Assembly (NCBI GenBank): GCA_003116975.1
Contig: BGKB01000023.1
Location: 310,001 to 374,000 of the forward strand
Source: Aurantiochytrium sp. KH105
Lineage: Eukaryota; Sar; Bigyra; Thraustochytrida; Thraustochytriidae
Length of the DNA stretch: 64,000 bases
Reading direction: 5' to 3'
The notes under the pieces are model-generated. The model saw nothing but the letters and a program-made list of their open reading frames with translations. It had not been told where the DNA came from and did no database searches. The position numbers and the translations under genes are program-made. Shown in pieces: positions 32,973 to 42,328 of the stretch (position 1 is the stretch's first letter; the number at the start of each line of letters is the position of its first letter).

Positions 32973-32990
32973 CGGAGAATAACTTCTCCG
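32973..32990. promoter_or_regulatory. Palindrome copy 3
   Basis: Exact copy of CGGAGAATAACTTCTCCG, 36 bases after copy 2 and 288 bases before the RND-1 start codon. It is preceded by TA like a typical site and followed by AG. Confidence 0.6.
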
Positions 32991-33277
32991 AGCTTGCTTA
33001 TAGGATGATGGTGGGGAAGAGTGGCGGATCGATCGGTCGACGATCTTGCGTGCAGGCAAGGAAGAAGATGTTGTGCGCACAGGGATGAGCACGTCTATGG
33101 AAGAAAGGCATAAAGGGCGTTCGGGGCAAGTAAGTCTGAGATCGTCTTGGCCTTGAAGCAAAACTGAAACCCGAGCGACCTCCCACGCAGCGGCAAGATC
33201 CCGCGAGAAGAAAGGAAGGAAAGAAAAGAAGGAAAATCTAAGGCCAAGCTGACCGACAAGAAAGAATAAAGAAGATC

Positions 33278-35818
33278 ATGCTCAATGTTCTGAGCAAGGT
33301 GGAGTCCACCGTCGCGTCCGGACTTGCGACTGTGGCTACCGCCTGCGCCCGCAAGCCCAAGACGACGATTGGATGCTTTCTCATTCTTTCTCTCGGACTT
33401 CTGTGCGGAATGCTGACCGTGGAAATCGAAAGCACCTTGCGCAATCTCTGGGTGGATCAAGACTCTGACGTTATGCTCAACCTGGAATATGTCGAGGCCA
33501 CCTTTGCCAAGACCGCTCGTCCCAACATTCTTATCATCACGAGCAAAGAGGGCTCAAACGTGCTCACTTTCGACGCGATGAGCGAAGTCCTTGCTCTCCA
33601 CGAGGAACTTCTCGCCATATCCACACCGACGGGCAATTATGGTCTCGAGGATCTCTGTGTGAAAACCGCCAGCAACGCGTGCAATTTCCAAGGCCCGCCC
33701 CGATTCTGGAACTTTAGCGCTGCCAGCTTTGCCAACTCTGAAACCTCGGATGCCACGGTGCAGTCCACATCCTCCGCATCAAGCTACCCGAACGGAGATG
33801 TGGTGCTTCACAAGATTGACTTTGGCAAGTTTGAGAATGTCAGCGGACTTGCTTCTGCACAAGCAATTCGCATTCTGTACCCGCTGATCCCAGAGATTGA
33901 CGGGAGTGAGGATGCCCCGCTCGAATGGGAAGATCAGTTTCTCGAAATTGCCCAAGAGGAGCGTGTTCACATCACCGTTGCTGTTTCTGCTGCAAGGAGC
34001 CTTGACGAAGAGCTCGCCTCGTCCACGGGACAGGACATTCACATCATGGCCATTGCCTATGTTGTTATGATTGTCTTTGCCAGCCTTACGCTCGGCCGCA
34101 TGTGTGGTCGCACCAACGGTCGCGCCCTGCTGGCAACGAGTGATATCTTTGTGATCATTTTTTCCGCTGGTGCGGGCTACGGCTTGAGTGCTCTTATCGG
34201 CATCCCCTTTACTTCTCTGACGCAAATTCTCCCCTTTGTTTTGGTTGGCATTGGAATCGATAATGCCTACGTTCTCGTCGCAGCATTCGACAGGACTGAA
34301 GCCTCGAGCAACGTACTGGATCGCATCCACGAAACCTATCAAGAAGCAGGGTTGTCCATCACGGTCACAACTCTTACCGACTTTTTCGCTTTTCTCTTTG
34401 CCAGCCTGACTCGTCTCCCAGCGATGCAGTGGTTCGGACAATACGCAGCGATTTCGATTGCCTTCATTTACATTGCGCACATTACCGTCTTTGCGGCACT
34501 CCTTGCGCTCGACACGAAGCGCGTCGAGGCGCATCGCAGAGATATTCTTCCATGCATCACCGTGTCCGTGGCTGAAACAAGCGACGAAAAGAATGCACGC
34601 CCCGCCACGGTCGAAGACCATCTGTCCAAGGTTTTTGGAGGCGTGTACGTGACTGTACTGCTCAAGCCTTTCGTGAAGGTGTTCGTAATTGTCGTCTTTG
34701 TGGCGATGGCTGCCATCGGTGCTTGGCAAGGGACAAAGATCGAGAATTCCTTTGATCTGCGTCTCATCGCCCCGGACTCCTCCTACCTGCAAGACTTTTA
34801 CGGCGCTTCGGAGGAATACTTTGGTTCCTTGCGTGGTTACGTCCCGATTGGACTTTACTTCAAGGACCTCGACTACACCAAAGCGGAAGTGCAGACTGAA
34901 ATGCGCCGCCTCAGCGACGAGCTGCTCGCGTCACACGTCATCGAAAGCTCGATTGGTCGGATCGATTGGCACTTTTACTTTTGCGCATGGGCAGGTGCGC
35001 ATCCCGTCTGGGCACCGACTTTATCCCCGGAGGGCTTTGTGACGGGCGAAAATTTTACCATCGCTGTGCAAGAGTTCCTCAGCGTCCCGAACTATGCGTC
35101 CCTACAGAATGATCTTGTCTGGGAAGGCAATGAGATCTTTGCTTCGCGATTCTGGGTGTACCAGACAGCGAGTCATGGCGCAGAGACAGACATTGATGTT
35201 TTGCAAACGACGCGAGCTATTTCATCGACGTCGTCCTTGGGCGACAAGAGTTTGATCCTTGCCTCGGTGTTTATATCCTACGATCAATACAGCATCATCA
35301 CCTTTGAGACGATCACGAGCCTCTCTTACGCGCTCTTATCCATCGTTGCCATCACCATTCTTTTCCTCGGCAACCCAATTCTGGTGATCATTTGCGTCGG
35401 CACGGTGGCTATGATTTTCGCCTGCATTCTCGGAAGCCTACCTCTCATCTGGGACATTTCTCTCAATGTGGTCTCGTGCATCAACATGCTCATGGCCATT
35501 AGCCTGGTTGTGGACTTTTGTGTACATCCACTGGTCGCCTATGGTAAAGAGGAGGCTGAGCTTTCGCGAGACGAAAAGACGAAACGCATACTCGCCAAGG
35601 TTGGCCCAGCCGTCTTTTTATCCATCTTTACAACCTTTCTGGGCACAATGCCATTGGGAGCAGCTTCTTCTGAGGTATTCCGCATCTTCTTCCGCTGCTT
35701 CATCAGTATTGCTGTCTTTGGAGGTCTCTACGCTCTCGTCTTCCTCCCTGTTGTCTTGTCGCTCATTGGCCCGAGTTCACGCCGCGTCAGCGAGACGAGC
35801 TCTCAGCTGTCGGCGTAA
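33278..35818 (+). CDS. Patched/Dispatched-like RND permease 1 (sterol-sensing-domain family)
   Basis: 846 residues, twelve-helix RND architecture: TM1 near residues 29-48 (TTIGCFLILSLGLLCGM), a large extracytosolic loop, a five-helix sterol-sensing-type block, a second loop and five more helices. TM4 has GIGIDNAYVLVAAFDRT (about 322) and TM10 has MLMAISLVVDFCVHPLVAYG (about 745). The acidic residues in these helices correspond to the proton- or cation-relay residues of Patched, NPC1 and bacterial RND pumps; Patched has Asp-Asp in TM4 where this has Asp-Asn. Closest to PTCHD-type proteins. Likely moves sterols or other lipids across a membrane; the cargo is inference. Paralogue of the next gene. 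Confidence 0.92.
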   Translation: MLNVLSKVESTVASGLATVATACARKPKTTIGCFLILSLGLLCGMLTVEIESTLRNLWVDQDSDVMLNLEYVEATFAKTARPNILIITSKEGSNVLTFDAMSEVLALHEELLAISTPTGNYGLEDLCVKTASNACNFQGPPRFWNFSAASFANSETSDATVQSTSSASSYPNGDVVLHKIDFGKFENVSGLASAQAIRILYPLIPEIDGSEDAPLEWEDQFLEIAQEERVHITVAVSAARSLDEELASSTGQDIHIMAIAYVVMIVFASLTLGRMCGRTNGRALLATSDIFVIIFSAGAGYGLSALIGIPFTSLTQILPFVLVGIGIDNAYVLVAAFDRTEASSNVLDRIHETYQEAGLSITVTTLTDFFAFLFASLTRLPAMQWFGQYAAISIAFIYIAHITVFAALLALDTKRVEAHRRDILPCITVSVAETSDEKNARPATVEDHLSKVFGGVYVTVLLKPFVKVFVIVVFVAMAAIGAWQGTKIENSFDLRLIAPDSSYLQDFYGASEEYFGSLRGYVPIGLYFKDLDYTKAEVQTEMRRLSDELLASHVIESSIGRIDWHFYFCAWAGAHPVWAPTLSPEGFVTGENFTIAVQEFLSVPNYASLQNDLVWEGNEIFASRFWVYQTASHGAETDIDVLQTTRAISSTSSLGDKSLILASVFISYDQYSIITFETITSLSYALLSIVAITILFLGNPILVIICVGTVAMIFACILGSLPLIWDISLNVVSCINMLMAISLVVDFCVHPLVAYGKEEAELSRDEKTKRILAKVGPAVFLSIFTTFLGTMPLGAASSEVFRIFFRCFISIAVFGGLYALVFLPVVLSLIGPSSRRVSETSSQLSA

Positions 35819-37162
35819 AGACAAAAACGGTGGAAAATCACTCAGTCTCGACTGACTTCACTCGGCGCGAACAGGAACGAGAACCCAAAGGACTGCACTG
35901 CGGTTGACTGCTATGCGTTGCCTACTTTGCACTGGACTGCCTCAACTGCTAGTCTCAGCTCAGGCTGTCAAATTCGTAACGGTAACCGTTTTTGCTCTCA
36001 CTTTTACTGTATGCCCGCCTCCACTGTCAAGTTGACGTCGCGTCAATCTCGAACAAAAATATTTGCACGATTCTGTCTTTAGGCCTTTTATACCAGATCA
36101 TTCTCACTGCAAGCAAAGTCCGAACCCCACCACCAGGGCGAAAGAGACTGCGAGGAAGTGTGCGAAATTCGCGCAAATTCGCGCGCTCGCGCGCTTGCGC
36201 GCAAGGACGGCGGTCTGTGTAGCTTGCCATTCAGCCAACGCCGACATCGAGCCTTGCTTCTGGCTTTGCGAAGAGGGGAGGGGCGCGCGGGCGCGCGGGT
36301 GCTCAATTCCTCCTCTTCATCTCCGCCTGAATCAGCGGACCGATTTGCCGGCCATCGATTGCCACTCGCGGCGAAAGGCACGCTGCAGTGATCGCTGTAC
36401 AACGATTTCCAAGGTGCGGCGGCGTCGTCCATATCCGGCCGCGCACGCAGACAACTTTTGCTGTACGGTTTGTCGAACATTCACCCCGGGCCGTCAATCA
36501 ATCCATCCATACATACATACATCCACGCTCCACCCCTATCTCTAGTGCTTGTCGCGGAAGCGCCGACTAAATACCTCAGACTTGCGAGCAGCGAAAGAAG
36601 CCTTCGTTGTGCGATAGTAGACAGCCCCACCGACCGGGCATTCAGTCAGTCAGTCAGTCAGTCAGTCAGTCGGTCATTCGTGTGAGTACCACACGGTGCC
36701 ACTCGAAAACGCAACAGGCTCCTCCTCCTTTCTGTCTGACGGGGTTCAATACCTTGACCTTGATCTCTGTCGCACCCGCCAGGTCTGTCGTGGACTTGTG
36801 CTTCCGAGACTGCTCCGGGACGACGTGACCGGGGCACTCGCCACTCGCCCCCTTTTCATCTTCATGTTTGCACGGATTGGTCGAAATCTCAATCTCGTGT
36901 CACTTTTGCCCCGCTTGAATCGCCCGGGACGATCTTCGAGTTGATTTTGGGGAACAGGGAAAGTAAAGTTGAGGGGGGAGGGGCGATTTCGCGACTCGAA
37001 GAGAAGGGCGGCGCATCTCAGACAATCAAACCGTCAACCTAGACGAGACCCAGGACCTCGAGAGGAGGTCATCCAATCGCGAAAAAAGCAGATTAATTCT
37101 GCAAGCAGAACGGCGGACAACATAAGATCTTACCCCGACTAAGAGAGCACGACACCAGGACG
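35819..37162. other. Intergenic between the two RND genes
   Basis: 1,344 bases. Holds a CAGT tetranucleotide run (36642-36671) and an ATCC/ATAC run near 36505-36525. It contains no copy of the palindrome found before RND-1. No gene seen. Confidence 0.6.
36642..36671. repeat. (CAGT)n tetranucleotide repeat
   Basis: Seven uninterrupted CAGT units. Confidence 0.95.
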
Positions 37163-39838
37163 ATGGGCTACATTTCGATGATGAGCCGTATCGAGGAGAC
37201 GCTCGCCCACGGAATCGCCCTCGCAGCCAAGAAGTGCGCCAAGAAACCAAAGATAACTGTATTCCTCTACTTTGTGATTGCCGTCGGGTTGACGTGCTGC
37301 CTCCTCACCGCAACAGTGGAGACTGACGGAGAAGATTTGTGGGTCGACCAGAACTCCTTGCCGATGCAGAACCGAGATTACGTGAACCAGTTTTACGATC
37401 CACCTTCTCGTGAAAGCACTTTCTTCATCACCGCAAAGAACGAGGGATCAAACATTCTCACGCTAAGCGCAATCGACGAGATTATGGACATTCATAATGA
37501 AGTGCTGGCTGTCAGCACGACAAGTGGGATGAACTTTTCACAGCTATGCGAACTCGAGCCAAACGGCTCTTGCACCATGTATGGGCCGCTAGGTTTTTGG
37601 AATTTTGATGCGGCCACCTTTAGCGCTCAGGAAACCTCTGACGCCTCTGTGCAGCAAACCTGTGCAGCCACGTCGTACCCGAGCGGGGCGAGCGTGGTGC
37701 GACTAATTGGCTTTGGGCAATTCAGCCTCGTCGATGATGCTTTTGCAAATGCAGCGGCTCTTCGTGTAGCCTACGCACTCGAGCCATATTCCGAGGACGG
37801 AACGAACGATGAGCAGATCGAGTGGGAGGATCTTTTCCTCAACATTGGTTTCCAGGAACGCACGCATGTGAACGTCTATGCCTATGCGGCAAAAAGCATC
37901 GACGAGGAGCTTGGCAAATCAGTGGGCAATGACATTCCACTCATGGGCCTCGCGTACATCATGATGGTTGTTTTTGCAAGCCTCACGTTGGGCCGGCCTT
38001 GTGGACGTATTCATGGTCGCGCGCTGCTGGCAACTGTGGACATTCTCGTCATCCTTTTCGCAGCAGGGGCGGCGTACGGCATTGCTGCGGTGTGCGGTGT
38101 TCCATTTACCTCGCTCACGCAGGTTCTGCCTTTTATCCTGGTGGGTATTGGTATTGACAACGCATATGTCATTGTGGCGTCTTTTGACCGCACCGATCCA
38201 ACCGCAGAATACCCAGAGCGCATGTATGAGGCTTTGCGGGAGGCCGGCATGTCAATCACTGTGACCTCGCTCACGGATTTTTTTGCCTTTATCTTAGCCT
38301 CTGTCACCAAGCTCCCGGCTGTTCAGTGGTTCGGTACATATGCCGCGCTTTCCGTGCTCTTTATTTACATGGCGCACATTCTCGTCTTCCCGGCGCTCCT
38401 GACGCTCGATACACAACGTGTTGACAGCCATCGGCGAGACATTCTGCCATGTCTGCATGTTTCCGGAGGCGCCCACGTCGTCGAGACACAAGAAGCAGCC
38501 GAGGTCAAGAGCAAGCAACGATCTGAGTCCAACGCAATGCGCACAGGGAGTGACTCGCACTTGGAAGCCAGCTTTGGCCTTCTCGCTAGCCTCTTATTGC
38601 GCCCCGTCGTCAAGGTCATTGTCATCATTACTTTCATTGGTATGGGAGGAATCGGCGTGTGGCAGGCGACGCAGATTGAAAACTCGTTTGATTTGAGGCT
38701 CATCACGCCAGACGATAGCTACTTGAACGAGTTTTACGCAGTCTCTGAGACCTACTTTGGATCGGTTACAGGATTCAGCCCAGTAGGTCTTTTCGTAAAG
38801 GAGGTCGACTTCAGACAAGCTTCAGTTCATGCCGACTTGCGCAACATCAGTACCCAAGTTCTACACTCCGGAATTATTGACGAAGCCAAAGGCTTCACGG
38901 ACTGGCACCTGTTGTTCACCGCATGGGCCCAAGTACACCCGGAATGGAACGCGAGCCTCTCGTCTGAAGGCTTTGTAGTGGGCGACAATTTTGCTCCTGC
39001 TCTCCACGAATTCCTTCTTGACGAAAATTATATGCTTTTGCGCGATAGCATCGTCTGGGCCGACGACAACACGTCAATTCAAGTATCGAGCATTTGGTTT
39101 TACGAGATGGCAAGTGATGATTCTCAGGTCAATGTTCGAAGTCTCAACACGGCAGAGGAGCTGACGCAAAACAGCAATCTTGGCGATAATGCCTTTCTCT
39201 TTTCGATAAACTTCCTCACCTATGACCAATATCGTATCATCAAGGGTGAGACCATGTCAAGTTTGTCGTTTGCGCTTTTGGCGGTAGTGGCCGTCACCAC
39301 AGTTCTCCTCATCCACCCTCTCATGGTTCTCATTTGCGTTATCACTGTTGCGCTGGTCTTTGCCTGCATTCTCGGTAGTCTTCCTCTCTTTTGGAAGATC
39401 TCGCTCAATGCAGTATCATGCATCAATTTGCTCATGGCTATCAGCCTCGTCGTCGATTTCTCGATCCATATTATGGTCACCTTTGGCCACCAAGACCCGA
39501 CTTTATCGCGTGACGAGCGTGTACGTCACACCTTACGCGCGATTGGGCCCTCTGTATTTTTGGCTATTTCTACCACCTTTCTCGGCATTCTGCCTCTCGT
39601 TGGGGCCAACTCTGAGGTCTTTCGCATTTTTTTCAAGTGCTTTGTCAGCATTGTGCTTTTTGGTGGGCTTTACGGGCTCATTTTCCTGCCCGTTGTCCTC
39701 AGTCTTGTCGGCCCTTCAATCATTCGCAGCGAGCGCGAGCCGCGGCCGAACGAAAGTTCCGAAGTTATTCAAAACCCTCCTGTGCGGGAAACCGGCGAGT
39801 TGAAAAATGAAACTTCTCTCACTCTCGCCCAAGGCTGA
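37163..39838 (+). CDS. Patched/Dispatched-like RND permease 2 (tandem paralogue)
   Basis: 891 residues from ATG 37163, colinear with permease 1 over its whole length: the same start pattern (a GIALAAKKCAKKPKITVF-type N-terminus), LWVDQNSLPM after TM1, FWNFDAATFSAQETSDASVQ in loop 1, GIGIDNAYVIVASFDRT in TM4 (about 329) and LLMAISLVVDFSIHIMVTFG in TM10 (about 764). The central cytosolic linker (around residues 440-460) and the C-terminal tail, rich in Glu/Pro/Asn, are longer than in permease 1. The pair arose by tandem duplication and is well diverged. Function as for permease 1: probable lipid or sterol transport or sensing driven by an ion gradient. Confidence 0.92.
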   Translation: MGYISMMSRIEETLAHGIALAAKKCAKKPKITVFLYFVIAVGLTCCLLTATVETDGEDLWVDQNSLPMQNRDYVNQFYDPPSRESTFFITAKNEGSNILTLSAIDEIMDIHNEVLAVSTTSGMNFSQLCELEPNGSCTMYGPLGFWNFDAATFSAQETSDASVQQTCAATSYPSGASVVRLIGFGQFSLVDDAFANAAALRVAYALEPYSEDGTNDEQIEWEDLFLNIGFQERTHVNVYAYAAKSIDEELGKSVGNDIPLMGLAYIMMVVFASLTLGRPCGRIHGRALLATVDILVILFAAGAAYGIAAVCGVPFTSLTQVLPFILVGIGIDNAYVIVASFDRTDPTAEYPERMYEALREAGMSITVTSLTDFFAFILASVTKLPAVQWFGTYAALSVLFIYMAHILVFPALLTLDTQRVDSHRRDILPCLHVSGGAHVVETQEAAEVKSKQRSESNAMRTGSDSHLEASFGLLASLLLRPVVKVIVIITFIGMGGIGVWQATQIENSFDLRLITPDDSYLNEFYAVSETYFGSVTGFSPVGLFVKEVDFRQASVHADLRNISTQVLHSGIIDEAKGFTDWHLLFTAWAQVHPEWNASLSSEGFVVGDNFAPALHEFLLDENYMLLRDSIVWADDNTSIQVSSIWFYEMASDDSQVNVRSLNTAEELTQNSNLGDNAFLFSINFLTYDQYRIIKGETMSSLSFALLAVVAVTTVLLIHPLMVLICVITVALVFACILGSLPLFWKISLNAVSCINLLMAISLVVDFSIHIMVTFGHQDPTLSRDERVRHTLRAIGPSVFLAISTTFLGILPLVGANSEVFRIFFKCFVSIVLFGGLYGLIFLPVVLSLVGPSIIRSEREPRPNESSEVIQNPPVRETGELKNETSLTLAQG

Positions 39839-39901
39839 CCGACCTCTCCGCAAGCTATCAAGCTCCTAATTGCAGGTTATAATCTTTATCAATGCTTCAA
39901 G

Positions 39902-39945
39902 GCGAGCAAGCCACCAAGCAAGCCACCAAGCAAGCCACCAAGTAA
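39902..39945. repeat. 12-base minisatellite, CAAGCAAGCCAC
   Basis: Three to four tandem units of AAGCAAGCCACC directly downstream of the RND-2 stop codon. Confidence 0.9.
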
Positions 39946-39988
39946 CTTTCTATTGAATTCCGAGACAAAGCTGTAGTATCTGAATTTT

Positions 39989-40057
39989 CATCGAGTCTAG
40001 CTTGACCCTCATCGAGTCTTGCTGGATCATCCATCGAGTCTAGCTTGGTTCTCATCA
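39989..40057. repeat. About 21-base minisatellite, CATCGAGTCTAGCTTG
   Basis: Three units of TCATCGAGTCTWGCTTG-type sequence with diverged spacers, plus the start of a fourth (TCATCAAGG). Confidence 0.85.
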
Positions 40058-40202
40058 AGGTGCAGTCCTTCGCTGCCAATAACTTGACAATAGGCCTATC
40101 ACCGTGACCACCAACACCGTGACCACCAGCGCCACCTTCATCATCACCACCACCTCTTTTATTACAATCTCCGGGAACAGAACCAGCTTCTCCTTCTCCT
40201 CA

Positions 40203-40748
40203 TCAGTTGCGAGGAGCGTAGTCCGTCCGCGAAGCCATGGCGAGGCCAGATGGAGCGGGAGGAAAAGGAGTGCTGGGCCGCATGCAGGCGGAAAGCCGCC
40301 TCAAGAATTCTTCTATTTTATAACGCGGAGAATTTTCGTCGTCGTTCGCGGACCCGCTGTACCTCTGCGCGACGATATGCACAGGCGCCGCGAAGAGGAT
40401 TCGTAGGGAAGCGCGATGACATGTCCGTGTGATGCATGAGCGCGGGAGCGACGAAACGTAGCAAAGATGGATCTGAGTTCTCTTGGGGTAGGCGCCGCAA
40501 ATGTCGGGGTCGCCGTTTCGCGGCGAGCTGATGCGGATGAGTTGGTACGTGAGGGATACGAATGTCGAGACGTCCGCGCGTCCGAAAATATTGACCAGTT
40601 TGAAGAGTGCAAGCAAGCCGCTGCATGCACTGTCATCGCGCTCCAGCGTCGGGAGCACGTTTTTAGGAACTGCGTACGCCAAACGTGGCAGACAGATCTT
40701 TGTCGACGGAGTCCTCGAACGGAAGCTCGGACTTGGGGTGCCAGTCAA
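40203..40748 (-). CDS. Possible exon of an unrecognised gene (no start codon)
   Basis: A minus-strand frame open over about 180 codons with third-position G/C preference in its central part, reading LERDDSACSGLLALFKLVNI and TYQLIRISSPRNGDPDICGA. No ATG occurs before the last residues, and an in-frame stop lies just upstream, so it would need a 5' exon. A candidate acceptor (GTACGCAG) is present, but I cannot establish a full gene model. No family recognised. It may be a chance open frame. Confidence 0.22.
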   Translation of the reverse strand: MTGTPSPSFRSRTPSTKICLPRLAYAVPKNVLPTLERDDSACSGLLALFKLVNIFGRADVSTFVSLTYQLIRISSPRNGDPDICGAYPKRTQIHLCYVSSLPRSCITRTCHRASLRILFAAPVHIVAQRYSGSANDDENSPRYKIEEFLRRLSACMRPSTPFPPAPSGLAMASRTDYAPRN

Positions 40749-41161
40749 ACCAAGGCGAGCTTGAGGTAGCTCGTTGTGTTACGTTACGAGGCCCAATCGG
40801 CGGAAGAAATGGGGAAATGTCGCGCTTCGGAATCTTCCGGAGGACGTTGGTCTCGGCGGCGCTGTCAACATTGTTGAGCCGGATTCGTCCTCTTCCATGG
40901 CAGCAGAGGCAGCGAAGGTGGCAGAGGTACCATTGGTACCCGACGCTCCGGAGGTGGACCTCACGGCCAGGTAGATCAGGTCCATCCTTGCTGCGCCTAG
41001 CCGCTCCCGTGCACGTGCAGTGCCTCCCGTGACGTGCCCCTCATCTCATCCCCTCTCGCGTCTCTCCTCGGCGACCCGATCCCATCCTCGACGCGCCACG
41101 TCTTCGAAGCTGCGGCCGCCGCGGAGACCCCGCCCCGCGGGCAGACGCGCGCGCGTAGCGC

Positions 41162-41206
41162 AGGCGAGGCGAGGCGAGGCGAGGCGAGGCGAGGCGAGGC
41201 GAGGCC
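41162..41206. repeat. (GAGGC)n pentanucleotide repeat
   Basis: Nine perfect GAGGC units, 137 bases before the giant gene's ATG. Confidence 0.95.
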
Positions 41207-41241
41207 GTTTGCGCGGCGCGCGGATCCTCGCGAGGCGGCGG

Positions 41242-41286
41242 CAGATCGGGTTTGAAACAACAGATCGGGTTTTCAAACCCGATCTG
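41242..41286 (+). promoter_or_regulatory. Two alternative hairpins just upstream of the giant gene
   Basis: CAGATCGGGTTTGAAA (41242-41257) is perfectly complementary to TTTCAAACCCGATCTG (41271-41286). A second direct copy, CAGATCGGGTTT (41261-41272), can pair with the same right arm, so the two folds exclude each other. The element ends 56 bases before ATG 41343 and is probably in the 5' leader. Confidence 0.6.
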
Positions 41287-41342
41287 TCTCGTTCGTTCAA
41301 ACCGCGCTGCGCCTGGTGCTCGTGCTGCGCTGGAGCGGCGCC

Positions 41343-42296
41343 ATGCTGCTGCGCGACGTGTACGTGGGCGGCGGGCCCGCGCGCGCGGAGGTGGTCGCGC
41401 CGGAGCTGCCGCCGGCCGGCGCCGCGGCGGCGTGGGCCGTGCGGTTCATCCGGGAGGACGACGGCGAGGCCGCCATCGCGCTCGAGCATTGGTTCGAGAG
41501 CGGCGACGCCGGCGGCGACGGCGACGACAGCGACGACGGCAGCGCCGGCAAGAAGGCGGAGGAGGAGGAAAAGGGTCAGGATATCGACAGGACGAGCGAG
41601 GACGATTGTGCTGGCAGAGATCCAGCAGCGGTCTCCACGCCAAGGCCTGGGACACCATCTCTCGGGATCGATGAAGATGACTTCAATGGGCTGTACGCCG
41701 AGACCTCGCGCAGACAGCGAAGCATCGTGGTGCGCAGCAGGCAAAGATTTCGCATCTTCGTCACGGCCTCTGCTATGCCCAGCAACGGCAAGAACGAAAT
41801 TGTCAAGACCAGCAACAAAAACTCCAACAGGAACGATAGTGGTGGCGCCAACACCAGTACCAACACCAAAATTGGAGGTGATGGCGACAAAACGAAAAAC
41901 AGCGGTCAGCTTCAGAATGGCAGTAAGAACTCCGGCGCAGGCGCGGGCGTGAGCACCAAGAATGGCGGCGAGGCGAGCCCCGATTCTGGGAACGATCAGG
42001 AAACCACCGATGATTTATCACGAGGCCCAAGCTCGAGCGACAGCGCCACGAGTCGCAATGCAATGATTGCGTTACGAGCACGTCTGAGCATTCATAAGGT
42101 CTCACTTAGTTCCCTTCGTGAAGATTTGGCTGATTTTAGTGATAGCGAAGGCAGCGTGGAGTCCGATGATCCAACGCACAAAATTGACCGCGGGAAGGGG
42201 CGCGATGGCGAAACGGAAACCGTCCCGAGCAGCAATGACGACGTCGAGGACGACGCCAACAATGACGACGAGGGTGAAGGTGACAAAGATGAGGAC

Positions 42297-42328
<32 letters not shown>

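Larger units (their letters stand above)
31930..33277. other. Intergenic, P450 to first RND gene, with palindrome cluster
   Basis: 1,348 bases between two plus-strand genes. Holds a GCCA/CAGC run (32339-32368), a TTG triplet run (32416-32449) and three identical palindromes (listed). The 70 bases before the RND start are purine-rich (AAGAAAGGAAGG type). A minus-strand open frame at 32568-33161 gains its repeated Arg-Arg-Ser-Tyr-Ser-Pro motif only from the palindromes. Confidence 0.65.
39839..41342. other. Intergenic region with minisatellites and hairpins
   Basis: 1,504 bases between RND-2 and the giant gene. The left part is repeat-rich (39902-40060 and imperfect CACCGTGACCACCA units near 40100-40130). 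The middle has a minus-strand open frame with coding-like codon bias but no start (listed). The right part has a GAGGC repeat and a hairpin cluster. Confidence 0.6.

Noticed and set aside
32568-33161. Minus-strand frame with repeated Arg-Arg-Ser-Tyr-Ser-Pro motifs
   Set aside because: The motif is just the translation of the three identical DNA palindromes; codon use elsewhere in the frame is not coding-like.
33779-34792. Minus-strand open frame (337 codons) inside RND-1
   Set aside because: Shadow of the permease gene, with no recognisable content.
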